From Acidimicrobiia bacterium (GTDB lineage Bacteria > Actinomycetota > Acidimicrobiia > IMCC26256 > JAENVU01): a DNA stretch of 11,523 nucleotides. Below are positions 4,769 through 11,484 of this stretch, piece by piece (within the stretch, counting starts at the first letter, position 1; every line of letters starts with the position of its first letter). The stretch lies in assembly GCA_025357995.1 (NCBI GenBank), contig JANYLF010000088.1, forward strand, positions 1 through 11,523, read 5' to 3'. The notes under the pieces are model-generated. The model ran no database searches. It worked only from the letters and a program-made list of their open reading frames with translations, and was not told where the DNA came from. A program made the position numbers and the translations under genes.

Positions 4769-7630
4769 TTACGACACCGGCGAGTTGAGATACGACCCGA
4801 GGAACGCTTCGAGCGCGTCGGGCTCGAGCGGACGCGCCAGGAGGAATCCTTGGCCGCTGTCGCACTCTTGGCGTTGGAGTTCGTCGAACTGATCGATTTC
4901 TTCGATCCCTTCGGCGAGTGTTTCCAAGCCGAGGCTCTTGCCGAGTTGCACGAGCGCGTGGACCAAGGTGTCGGCCTCGTGCGACCCGGCCATCGCGCTG
5001 ATGAAGGACCGATCGATCTTCAGGATGTCGAGCGGGAACTGACGGATGTACGCGAGCGACGAGTATCCGGTCCCGAAATCGTCGATCGCGACGCGCACGC
5101 CGAGGGCTTTGATCTCGCCGAGACGGCGCGCGGTCGCTTCGGGATCGCGCATGATCGTCGTCTCGGTGATCTCGATGATCAGGCCGTCGGGGTCGATGCC
5201 GTTGCGCGCGATCGCGGTTTTGAGGTCGCGAACGACGCCGTCGGATTCGAGCTGGCGCGCCGACACGTTGACGGAGATCACGAGACGGTGTCCGTGCTCG
5301 CGCAGGATCGCGGCCTGACGACAGGCTTCGAAGATGACCCAACGACCGACGTCGACGATGAGTCCAGTTCCTTCGAGCATGGGAATGAAGGACGCGGGTT
5401 GCACAATCCCGCGCTCGGGATGCCGCCAACGCAGGAGCGCTTCGGCGCCGGTGACGTGGCGGTCGCGGAGATCGAAGATCGGTTGATAGACGAGGAAGAA
5501 CTCGTCGCGATCGAGTGCGTTGCGCAGATCGGAGTGCAGTTGCGCTTGGTCGCGAATCACCGTGTGCATCTCGGGTTCGAAATTCACGACGCGGTTTTTG
5601 CCGGCTTCCTTGGCGCGGTAGAGCGCGACGTCGGCATCGCGGAGGAGCTCGCTCGCGGTGAGCCGGTCGCCGCTCGCGATTCCGATGCTCGCAGTCACGA
5701 CGGCGAGCATCGGCGCGTCCTCAAGCTCGAACGGTTCGCGCATGAGCTCCATGATGCGGTTGGCCACGACCTCAGGCCCGTGATCCTCCGCGGTTTCCTC
5801 GACGAGGACCACGAACTCGTCGCCACCGAGACGACCAACGGTGTCGCCATCGCGCACCGCGGTCGTGAGTCGGGCGGCGACCGCCTGGAGGAGGCGGTCC
5901 CCGGCCTCGTGGCCGAGCGTGTCGTTGACGGTCTTGAACCCGTCGAGGTCGATGAACAGCACCGTGGCCGGGTCGCCGCGCCGGCGAGCCCGGGCGAGCA
6001 TGTTGTCGACCCGGTCCAATACCAGGGCGCGGTTGGGCAGCCCGGTCAGCGCGTCGTGCAGAGCTTGATGACGGATCTGGTCGAGGAGGCGTGCATTCTG
6101 CACCGAGCTCGCGGCCTGCGCCGCGAGGCCGCGAAGTCGCTCGGGAAGTGCGTCATCGTCGCGTAGCCGATGGTCGTCTTCGGTCACGCCCACGATCACG
6201 GATCCGACGAACTCCGCGTTGATCGAGATCGGAACGGTTGCCATCGCGATGGTGCCGGTGCGTTGCATGAGCGCTGCCCCGGAGCTCGGCGCGTGCGCGG
6301 CGTCGGAGTAGTGAAATCCGTCAGTCATCGGCCCGCTGACGGGAGTCGCGAACGTGACGCGTTCGATCTCTTCCGAGGTCCTGGCCGCGTACCCGTGGGT
6401 GGCCGCAATCCGAGTATTGCCCGTGGCAGGGTCCGCGAGCGCGACCAACGCGCGATCACAATCTACGACCGCGGGAATTGCGAGCGCGAGGCGGTGGGCC
6501 ATCTCGTCGACACTCGTGATCTCGGCCAAGCTCGTCGAGAGTTCGAGCATCACGCGGGTGGCGGTTGCGTCCCGCTGCGCCTCCTCGAGCGCGCTGGAAG
6601 AGTCGAGCGCGGCGGCGGCCATGCTCGCGTACGCGTCGAGCACTTCGATTTCTTGCGGGAAGAAGCGTCCGGGCATCGGGTCGACGGCGCTGAGAAAGCC
6701 GTACGTTGCCCGAGTCGAGGTGACCGGAACCACGAATCGACCGTTCTGCGGATCGGCGCCCGCGACGGTCGATGCAAGGTCTGTCAGCAAGTCCCGGCCG
6801 ATCGCCGTTGCGGTGTCGTCGTCCAACCCGTGCGCGTAGACCTGGTGGGTCTTCGGGCGGGCGCCGCCGAGCACGAGTATGTGACCCGGAGCGGGAACCG
6901 CGCGTGCGACTTCGGTGACGATGCGATGGAGAACTGCTTGGACCGAGTCGGCGGAGACAAGGTCGTTCACGGTGCCGTGCAGCGCTTCGAGCCGCGCTTC
7001 GAGCAGCTCTGCGCGTTTCTCGAAGTACTCGGCGCGGCGCGCGGTGTCGGTCACGGGTTGCCAGCGCACCTGGATTGAGCATTGTGACGCGCCGTCGCAC
7101 TCGCATTCCGTTTCGACGACGTCACCGGCCGGGAACCCGAACAGCATCGGCGTCATCGCGATCATGCCGCTCACGAACGCGCAGTACTCGGGGAACGGTT
7201 CGAAACCTTCGTGGATCTTCTGGTGCACGATCCAACTCGTGGCATCGACCTCCACCCCCCAGGCGTCGACAATCGCAGTGAGTCCCTTGCCGCTTGCATC
7301 GACCGTTTGGTAGAGCGCCGCGGGCGACCCGAGTGCTTGGAGTATCTCGGTGCGTTGCGCGCTCGTTGGCGGGATCAGCGGCGCATGGCGACCGACCTCG
7401 GCGAGATGCTCGATGCCGCCAAGCACGCGACCCGCGACTTCGAGAAGGTTGCGGAACGCCGGGTAGGTGCTCCACGCGCCGTCGTCGAGGAGTTCGGTCA
7501 GAGGACGGTGGTCGTCGGCTTCGGCCAGAACTCGATCAAGTGTGCCTTCCGGCGCGCGGTCGCGAAGGTGCTCGATAAGCATCCGCGTAGGCGTGCCGGA
7601 GAAGTGCCGGCCGACGGCTTCCGATTCCAC
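4769..7630 (-). CDS. Multidomain cyclic-di-GMP enzyme: V4R-like sensor, two GAF-like domains, GGDEF and EAL
   Basis: This is a 953-residue soluble signalling protein with no transmembrane segment. Residues 1-190 look like a V4R/heme-NO-binding-type small-molecule sensor ending in TECECDGASQC, with Cys176, Cys178 and Cys184. A short coiled coil (about 200-225) leads to two GAF-like regions (about 225-345 and 360-515). The GGDEF domain (about 520-685) has an intact GGDEF at 602-606 and, five residues upstream, the inhibitory-site motif RDGD (593-596), so it should make c-di-GMP under product feedback. The EAL domain (about 698-945) keeps EALLRW (730-735), SVNVSARQL, EITETTIM, AIDDFGTGYSSL, LKIDRSF and LAEGIEE, so phosphodiesterase activity is also expected. 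Net output cannot be predicted. It starts with GTG at 7630 behind a GAGGCGAG-like ribosome site, 39 bases after the MerR gene and 56 bases before the sigma gene. Confidence 0.94.
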   Translation of the reverse strand: MESEAVGRHFSGTPTRMLIEHLRDRAPEGTLDRVLAEADDHRPLTELLDDGAWSTYPAFRNLLEVAGRVLGGIEHLAEVGRHAPLIPPTSAQRTEILQALGSPAALYQTVDASGKGLTAIVDAWGVEVDATSWIVHQKIHEGFEPFPEYCAFVSGMIAMTPMLFGFPAGDVVETECECDGASQCSIQVRWQPVTDTARRAEYFEKRAELLEARLEALHGTVNDLVSADSVQAVLHRIVTEVARAVPAPGHILVLGGARPKTHQVYAHGLDDDTATAIGRDLLTDLASTVAGADPQNGRFVVPVTSTRATYGFLSAVDPMPGRFFPQEIEVLDAYASMAAAALDSSSALEEAQRDATATRVMLELSTSLAEITSVDEMAHRLALAIPAVVDCDRALVALADPATGNTRIAATHGYAARTSEEIERVTFATPVSGPMTDGFHYSDAAHAPSSGAALMQRTGTIAMATVPISINAEFVGSVIVGVTEDDHRLRDDDALPERLRGLAAQAASSVQNARLLDQIRHQALHDALTGLPNRALVLDRVDNMLARARRRGDPATVLFIDLDGFKTVNDTLGHEAGDRLLQAVAARLTTAVRDGDTVGRLGGDEFVVLVEETAEDHGPEVVANRIMELMREPFELEDAPMLAVVTASIGIASGDRLTASELLRDADVALYRAKEAGKNRVVNFEPEMHTVIRDQAQLHSDLRNALDRDEFFLVYQPIFDLRDRHVTGAEALLRWRHPERGIVQPASFIPMLEGTGLIVDVGRWVIFEACRQAAILREHGHRLVISVNVSARQLESDGVVRDLKTAIARNGIDPDGLIIEITETTIMRDPEATARRLGEIKALGVRVAIDDFGTGYSSLAYIRQFPLDILKIDRSFISAMAGSHEADTLVHALVQLGKSLGLETLAEGIEEIDQFDELQRQECDSGQGFLLARPLEPDALEAFLGSYLNSPVS

Positions 7631-7669
7631 AACGAATGTTCTCGCCTCGACATGGGCCCGAGTTGAGGG

Positions 7670-8419
7670 TCAACTTCGCCGGTGAGAACGACCCTTTCCG
7701 GCGAGATTGCGTAGTGATCGCTCCAACTCCTGAGCCAGGATGAGTTGCGCCGCATCCTGGGCGATGGGCCGCAGGGCGTCGAGGGCAGTCGCAAGTTCCT
7801 CGGGCTGGCCCTTGCCCGCGAAGGATTTGCCGGTCTCGGATTCGAAGAGCTTGACCAGATCGTCCGCGGCTTTGGCCAGGCGGCGCCGCAACAGGGCCGC
7901 GGCTTCGGTTCCGATGTCGATACTCACGCCGGCGTCGAGCATGCGCAGCGCGATGTCGAGGAGCGCGCGGCTCGGGGCGACGAACGTGCCATCGTCGTTG
8001 CGCGTCAGGAGGCCGGCATCGACCAGCTCGCCGACGAGCCGGCGCGGATGCTGGCCAAGGAGCGTTTGCACTTCCGCCAACGTCATCGCGGTGGTCTCGT
8101 CGTCGGCCCAGCTCGCGCGCAACACCTCGTCGACGCCGAGCCAATCGGAAACCGAACGATGTGGGCGGTCGCGGCCGACGAGTTCCTTGATCGCCTCGAG
8201 CTTGAGCCCGCGTTCTTGGAGTTCGGCGATCAGACCGAGTCGCTCGACGTGGGCAGTGGTGTAGCGAGCGTCGCGTCCGTCTTTTCGAGGGCGGGGAAGC
8301 ACGCCTTCGGATTGGTAGTAGCGGATCGTACGGCTGCTCACGCCGGAGCTCTCCGCCAGCTCTTCGAGGCTGAGCTCAGTGGTCTCGACGGTCGTGGTGG
8401 TCACGCTGGTCTCGGTCAT
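7670..8419 (-). CDS. MerR-family transcriptional regulator with a long C-terminal domain
   Basis: The protein has 249 residues. A Thr-rich tail of about 15 residues is followed by a MerR winged helix-turn-helix. LSLEELAESSGVSSRTIRYY (16-35) is the helix-turn-helix. GVLPRPRKDGRDARYT and HVERLGLIAELQERGLKLEAIKEL are the wing and second helix pair. The remaining 160 or so residues contain no cysteine cluster, so it is not a metal sensor of the classic type. A second winged-helix-like stretch, LAEVQTLLGQHPRRLVGELVDAGLL, can be seen in the middle. MerR proteins bind as dimers between -35 and -10 and twist the promoter on binding an effector. The start at 8419 is the last one that leaves the operator array free, and the open frame extends upstream only through that array. 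It is divergent from the diiron oxygenase gene and probably leads the operon that runs into the c-di-GMP enzyme. Confidence 0.92.
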   Translation of the reverse strand: MTETSVTTTTVETTELSLEELAESSGVSSRTIRYYQSEGVLPRPRKDGRDARYTTAHVERLGLIAELQERGLKLEAIKELVGRDRPHRSVSDWLGVDEVLRASWADDETTAMTLAEVQTLLGQHPRRLVGELVDAGLLTRNDDGTFVAPSRALLDIALRMLDAGVSIDIGTEAAALLRRRLAKAADDLVKLFESETGKSFAGKGQPEELATALDALRPIAQDAAQLILAQELERSLRNLAGKGRSHRRS

Positions 8420-8425
8420 GCGACC

Positions 8426-8431
8426 AGTCTT
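8426..8431 (-). promoter_or_regulatory. Possible -10 element of the MerR operon
   Basis: AAGACT on the minus strand lies 6 bases before the ATG at 8419, so the message could be leaderless. Twenty bases upstream is TTACAG, a weak -35 candidate. This long 20-base spacer holds the dyad ACACTGT-C-ACAGTGT. Long spacers centred on a dyad are a hallmark of MerR-controlled promoters. The hexamers are poor matches, so this is tentative. Confidence 0.3.
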
Positions 8432-8434
8432 GCA

Positions 8435-8481
8435 CACTGTGACAGTGTTCACTGTAACTAAACCTTGACAGTGAACACTGG
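8435..8481. promoter_or_regulatory. Operator array between the MerR and diiron oxygenase genes
   Basis: Half-sites alternate across 47 bases: CACTGT (8435-8440), ACAGTG (8442-8447), CACTGT (8450-8455), ACAGTG (8468-8473) and CACTGG (8476-8481). They form two 14-base palindromes, ACAGTG-TT-CACTGT and ACAGTG-AA-CACTGG, 26 bases apart. They also form an overlapping 15-base dyad, ACACTGT-G-ACAGTGT, at 8434-8448. The second palindrome overlaps the -35 of the diiron gene and the others lie over the MerR promoter. The divergent MerR protein is the obvious candidate binder, but a TetR-type protein encoded elsewhere could also use palindromes of this shape. Confidence 0.75.
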
Positions 8482-8493
8482 CAGGATCATGCT
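8465..8493 (+). promoter_or_regulatory. Consensus promoter of the diiron oxygenase gene, leaderless
   Basis: TTGACA (8465-8470), a perfect -35, is followed by a 17-base spacer and CATGCT (8488-8493) as -10. Six bases later comes the GTG start at 8500, so transcription should begin at or next to the start codon. The right-hand operator palindrome (8468-8481) overlaps the -35 and fills most of the spacer. A repressor there would block polymerase. The normal 17-base spacing suggests basal activity with repression rather than the twisted-promoter activation seen at 19-20-base MerR promoters. Confidence 0.7.
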
Positions 8494-8499
8494 GGAGTC

Positions 8500-9387
8500 G
8501 TGCAGAACTCAACCGCAACTGCCGCCAAAGCTGTGCAGCTCATCGCCGCCAGCGAACGCCTGACCCTCGATCCCTTTCGGGATGTCGACTGGTCGATCGA
8601 GGTCGAGGACGACCGCCAGTATCACCTTCCGCCCGAGAAGCTCCCGCTGTTCGGCACGCCGCAATGGGATGCGATGAGTGAGGCGGAGCGGCGCACCTAC
8701 AGCCGCCACGAGTGTGCCGCGGTGTGTGCCGCCGGGATCTGGTTCGAGAACAAGCTCATGCAGATCGTGCTCCGACACCTGGCCACCTTGCCGGTGACCG
8801 ACCCGGCCCACCGGTACCTCCTCGTGGAGGTGGCCGACGAGTGTCGCCATTCGACGATGTTCGGTGAGTACATCCGCCGCGCCGGCACGCCCACGTACGC
8901 ACCCGAGAGTGGTGGCAGCGGGCTCGATGCCGTCGACGATCTCCCCGGCGGCCGCGCGATGGGCTACCTGCTCATCTTGGCCGTGGAGGAACTGCTCGAC
9001 ACCACGAACCGCGCCACCATGCGCGACGAAAGCATTCATCCAGTTTCCCGCCAGATCGCGAAGCTGCATGTGCTCGAGGAAGCGCGTCACGTGAGCTTTG
9101 CGAAGACGTACCTCACCGAGATGTGGCCGACTCTTCCCGAATCCGAGCGCGCCGAAGCCGCCGCGATCGCACCGTTCGCGGTCGACTATGTGGCGCGGCT
9201 CATGGTGAACGACGACCTCTACGCGGAGCTCGGGATCGACGGTGGCGGCGACGCGGCGCGAGCGAACCCACACCACCAAGCGCGCATCGTCGGCGACTTG
9301 GCGAAGCTCACCGACTTTCTGACCAAGCTCGGCGTGATCGACGACACCAACCGGGCCGGCTGGGTGGAGCGCGGCCTCGCGGCCTGA
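8500..9387 (+). CDS. AurF-like diiron oxygenase
   Basis: A 295-residue protein of the AurF (p-aminobenzoate N-oxygenase, PF11583-like) family. The seven carboxylate/histidine ligands known for AurF can be matched: Glu83 in WFENKLM, Glu114 and His117 in DECRHSTMF, Glu163 in AVEELLD, then His190, Glu194 and His197 in LHVLEEARHVSF. The last three keep the AurF HxxxExxH spacing. AurF itself oxidises an aryl amine to a nitro group with dioxygen at a non-heme diiron site. Most actinobacterial relatives have unknown substrates, and fatty-acid or amine oxidation are both possible. The GTG at 8500 is chosen because it lies exactly where a leaderless transcript from the strong upstream promoter would start. 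It is controlled from the MerR operator array. A hairpin follows the stop at 9385-9387. Confidence 0.9.
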   Translation: MQNSTATAAKAVQLIAASERLTLDPFRDVDWSIEVEDDRQYHLPPEKLPLFGTPQWDAMSEAERRTYSRHECAAVCAAGIWFENKLMQIVLRHLATLPVTDPAHRYLLVEVADECRHSTMFGEYIRRAGTPTYAPESGGSGLDAVDDLPGGRAMGYLLILAVEELLDTTNRATMRDESIHPVSRQIAKLHVLEEARHVSFAKTYLTEMWPTLPESERAEAAAIAPFAVDYVARLMVNDDLYAELGIDGGGDAARANPHHQARIVGDLAKLTDFLTKLGVIDDTNRAGWVERGLAA

Positions 9388-9424
9388 GCCCGCCACGCCC
9401 TCCATCATCCTGCCTATGGCGGGC
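9388..9424. terminator. Hairpin between the convergent diiron oxygenase and HNH remnant
   Basis: GCCCGCCA (9388-9395) starts immediately after the diiron oxygenase stop and pairs perfectly with TGGCGGGC (9417-9424) around a 21-base loop. Placed between convergent genes, it could stop transcription in both directions. It lacks a T-run, so intrinsic termination is uncertain. It interleaves with a second inverted repeat ending at 9440. Confidence 0.4.
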
Positions 9425-10137
9425 CGCGGGGGATGGAGGGGTCGGTGGGTGGGTTGAAGTGCCATTGGCTTTCGTTGCCTTGGGTGAGGGTCCAGCCGTG
9501 GTCGAGCATGTGGTGGTGGCGTCGGCAGACGAAGACGAGGTCGTTGAGGTTGGTTTCGCCGCCGTTGGAGTAGGGCGTCACGTGGTGGGCGTCGCACCAG
9601 TGTGGGGGTCGGGCACAGTCGGGGACTGCACACCCACCGTGTTGGTGGCGCAGGGCTCGTCGCTGGGCGGGTGACGCGAGGCGGACCCCGCGGCCGAGGT
9701 CGAGGACCTCACTGTCGGCCTTGACGACGCGTCTGAGGACGGCGTCGGTGAGCCACGAACGGATCAGGGAGCACGGGACGGGTCCGTAGCGACTTGTCTG
9801 GTCGTCCGGTCGCCACTCGGGGGACTCGGAGAGCGTTGGGCTCCCTCCCGACCTGTTCGCCTCCGCAAGCTACGGCTCGTCTCGGTCCAGGCCGGATTGC
9901 GACGTTCCCATCCCACGCCGCGACGGCCCGCACCGACTCCGCCTGCAACCGTTCCGCCGCCCGCGCCACCTCCAAGACGCGAGAAGAACGCGCCGCGGAT
10001 GACCACCCCGCCCGCTCCTCAGACCGCAACAACTCCAGGCCGGCGGCTATGAGGGCGAGGGCTTCATCACCCTCGCCACCACCCCCGAACCTCGGGTCGA
10101 TATCGGTCGTGTCGAACATACGTCCGTATTGTGACAT
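9414..10137 (-). pseudogene. DUF222/13E12-type HNH endonuclease gene, internally deleted and frameshifted
   Basis: Two parts of one HNH protein lie in different frames. The N-terminal part, from ATG 10137 or more likely ATG 10119 (MFDTTDID), reads ALALIAAGLELLRSEERAGW and LEVARAAERLQAESVRAVAAWD, the usual opening of DUF222 proteins. It loses its likeness near 9905. The C-terminal part is open in another frame from 9869 to TAG 9414 and is complete: YGPVPCSLIRSWLTDAV, ADSEVLDLGRGVRLASPAQR, then the zinc-ribbon HNH domain CAVPDC, WCDAHHVTPYSNGGETNLNDL and CRRHHHMLDHGW. Roughly 200 codons of the central DUF222 region expected from relatives are missing, and about 100 bases in between are unrecognisable. 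A TAG at about 9870-9872 closes the HNH frame upstream. The HNH catalytic residues persist, but no intact protein can be made. Such genes are often multicopy in actinobacteria. Confidence 0.85.
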
Positions 10138-10171
10138 GAGGGTGTGACCATGCGGAAAAGCCTAGATTTCC

Positions 10172-10201
10172 CCGGTTTCTCGTCGGTATACGACGGACCG
10201 G
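10172..10201 (-). terminator. Hairpin terminator candidate after the GNAT-like gene
   Basis: Immediately after the stop of the gene ending at 10202, CCGGT (10172-10176) pairs with ACCGG (10197-10201), and CGTCG (10181-10185) pairs with CGACG (10191-10195) around the loop GTATA. On the minus strand the stem is followed within about 20 bases by CTTTT. Position and shape suit a terminator, with an asymmetric internal bulge. Confidence 0.45.
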
Positions 10202-10918
10202 TCAGAACCGGCGCAACCACACTCGAAGCGGTCCGAGCGCGGTGAACCCCGCCGCGATCGCAGCCTCGAGGTCGGGTCCGGACTCGTACCCGACAATCGG
10301 TCGACCCGGATCGGTGTGCGCGATCCGATCACGGAGGCTGGACCAGGTCTCGTCGACATCGTGCCCACGACTGAAGACGTTCGAGATCCCAAGCACGTGA
10401 TCGCTTCGGTTGACCATCGCACCCGCGACGAGCACGCCGTCTCGCTCGCCTGCCAACACGTCGACTGAGGCCTCGGAGAGGAGCGACGGCGTCAGGATCC
10501 CCGCCGCGTCGACGTCCGCACCGCGCCACGCGTGTTCCCACTCTTTGAAACGCGCGGGATCGGTCACCGGTACCCACTTGATTGGGCCAGTTGCTTCCGT
10601 GTGGGCACCGGGCGGGCGCGTGATCCACATCGCGTCGAACAGCACGTCGAAGCCATGCGACGCGAGTTCGAGGGTTGCAAAGCTGTCCTTGATCGAGCAG
10701 CCGGGCGAGGAATCGATCTCGCGCAGAACGGTCGCGGCGGTGACGGAGGGATCGAGCGTGACCGCATCGGGATACAGGGACGGCGTGCGCACCGCACTCG
10801 ACCACAGCCCGGCTTCGAATCTGCCGACGATCCCATGCGACCGGCACACGGTCTCGCACCATTCCGCGTTGTTCCGTGCCGCGGCCGCCACGAGGTCGGC
10901 CACGGCATCGAACGGCAT
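10202..10918 (-). CDS. Unrecognised conserved-type protein, possibly GNAT-like
   Basis: I do not recognise a specific function. The 238-residue protein (from ATG 10918) opens with FDAVADLVAAAARNNAEWCETVCRSHG. It has a middle stretch, CSIKDSFATLELASHGFDVLFDAMWITRP, and ends with VSRGHD-like and PIVGYESGPDLEAAIAAGFTALGPLRVWLRRF-type sequence. The ending, in which a glycine-rich turn is followed by an alpha helix, then GF.ALGPLRVW, resembles the last motif of GNAT acetyltransferases (helix 4, then strand 7), and GAMVNRSDHVLGISNVF could be a preceding beta strand. No signal peptide or membrane segment is seen. A GTG at 10972 would add 18 residues (54 bases) of less biased codon use. ATG 10918 is preferred but not proven. 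The gene is divergent from the cupin gene, and a hairpin follows its stop. Confidence 0.75.
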   Translation of the reverse strand: MPFDAVADLVAAAARNNAEWCETVCRSHGIVGRFEAGLWSSAVRTPSLYPDAVTLDPSVTAATVLREIDSSPGCSIKDSFATLELASHGFDVLFDAMWITRPPGAHTEATGPIKWVPVTDPARFKEWEHAWRGADVDAAGILTPSLLSEASVDVLAGERDGVLVAGAMVNRSDHVLGISNVFSRGHDVDETWSSLRDRIAHTDPGRPIVGYESGPDLEAAIAAGFTALGPLRVWLRRF

Positions 10919-11000
10919 GCCGTCCAGCGTCGCACTCGACGAGCGGTTGTGCGCTTCATGAGTTCGCGTCACGCTGTACGACGATCACACGCGAACGAAC

Positions 11001-11006
11001 GAGGAG
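11001..11006 (+). promoter_or_regulatory. Ribosome binding site of the cupin gene
   Basis: GAGGAG ends 4 bases before the ATG at 11011. It selects this start over in-frame upstream codons from 10876, which would overlap the divergent gene. Confidence 0.65.
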
Positions 11007-11010
11007 TCCG

Positions 11011-11391
11011 ATGGACGTACGCAACGTCGCTACCGTCACGCCCGAGGTCGAGCACAACGGCACGGTGCCCGTGTGGTGGCTCATCCATCCCCGCGAGATG
11101 CACGCGATCACCGACGGTGGGTACCTGGAACTGGCGAATGAGTTCGAGGTGGCGGTCGGCGGCGAGGTGTTTCCCCACACGCATCCGACTCACGAGTTCT
11201 ATTTCGTGATGACGGGAACGGGCGTGATGATCGTGGGCGGGGAGGAGCGAGACGTGAGCGTCGGCGACCTCATCTACATCCCGCCCGACGCGGTCCACAG
11301 CCTGCGGACGACCGGCGATCAGCCGATTCATTGCTTCTGCTTCGCGGTCGGCGTGAAGGACGCGCCACCGATCGACTACACGAACCACTGA
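11011..11391 (+). CDS. Small single-domain cupin protein
   Basis: A 126-residue cytoplasmic protein made of one cupin barrel. Motif 1, GGEVFPHTHPTHEFYFVMTG, fits G(X)5HXH(X)3-4E(X)6G, with His56, His58 and Glu62 as metal ligands. Motif 2, GDLIYIPPDAVHSL, supplies His96, although its usual PxG is PPD and the closing Asn is absent. All four expected ligands are present, so it should bind a divalent metal. Small cupins of this type can be dioxygenases, isomerases or simple binding proteins, and the substrate cannot be deduced. WWLIHPREMH and the His/Trp-rich N-terminal region are not diagnostic. It is divergent from the GNAT-like gene, with a GAGGAG ribosome site just upstream. No terminator was obvious after the stop. 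Confidence 0.9.
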   Translation: MDVRNVATVTPEVEHNGTVPVWWLIHPREMHAITDGGYLELANEFEVAVGGEVFPHTHPTHEFYFVMTGTGVMIVGGEERDVSVGDLIYIPPDAVHSLRTTGDQPIHCFCFAVGVKDAPPIDYTNH

Positions 11392-11484
11392 ACCGCGACC
11401 CGTCGCCGACGTGACCCTTGCGTGGTTCTTCCGTTGGTTCGAGACGGATGTGCGTTGCGGCCGCTGAGCCGACAATCTCATGGC
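11392..11484 (+). other. Intergenic stretch after the cupin gene
   Basis: These 93 bases hold no convincing reading frame or strong hairpin. Near the end GACAAT (11471-11476) resembles a -10 element and lies 8 bases before a GTG at 11485, so it may be the promoter of the next gene. Confidence 0.3.

Noticed and set aside
4713..5429. Longer start for the sigma factor on the minus strand
   Set aside because: The added 239 residues are an Arg-rich out-of-frame shadow of the EAL domain. ECF sigma homology begins near the ATG at 4712.
4694..6166. A 490-codon plus-strand open frame antisense to the GGDEF-EAL and sigma genes
   Set aside because: It is a mirror of strongly biased GC-rich codons on the other strand. 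Its translation is rich in Arg, Asp, Val and His with no recognisable domain, and the minus-strand frame has full GGDEF and EAL motifs.
7662..7674. Palindrome GTTGA-GGG-TCAAC at the end of the MerR gene as a terminator
   Set aside because: It has only 5-base arms and no T-run, and it overlaps the MerR stop just before a closely spaced downstream gene. It is too weak to call.
11382..11428. GAACCAC and GTGGTTC as a terminator hairpin after the cupin gene
   Set aside because: The arms are only 7 bases with more than 30 bases between them and no T-run, which is expected by chance in such DNA.
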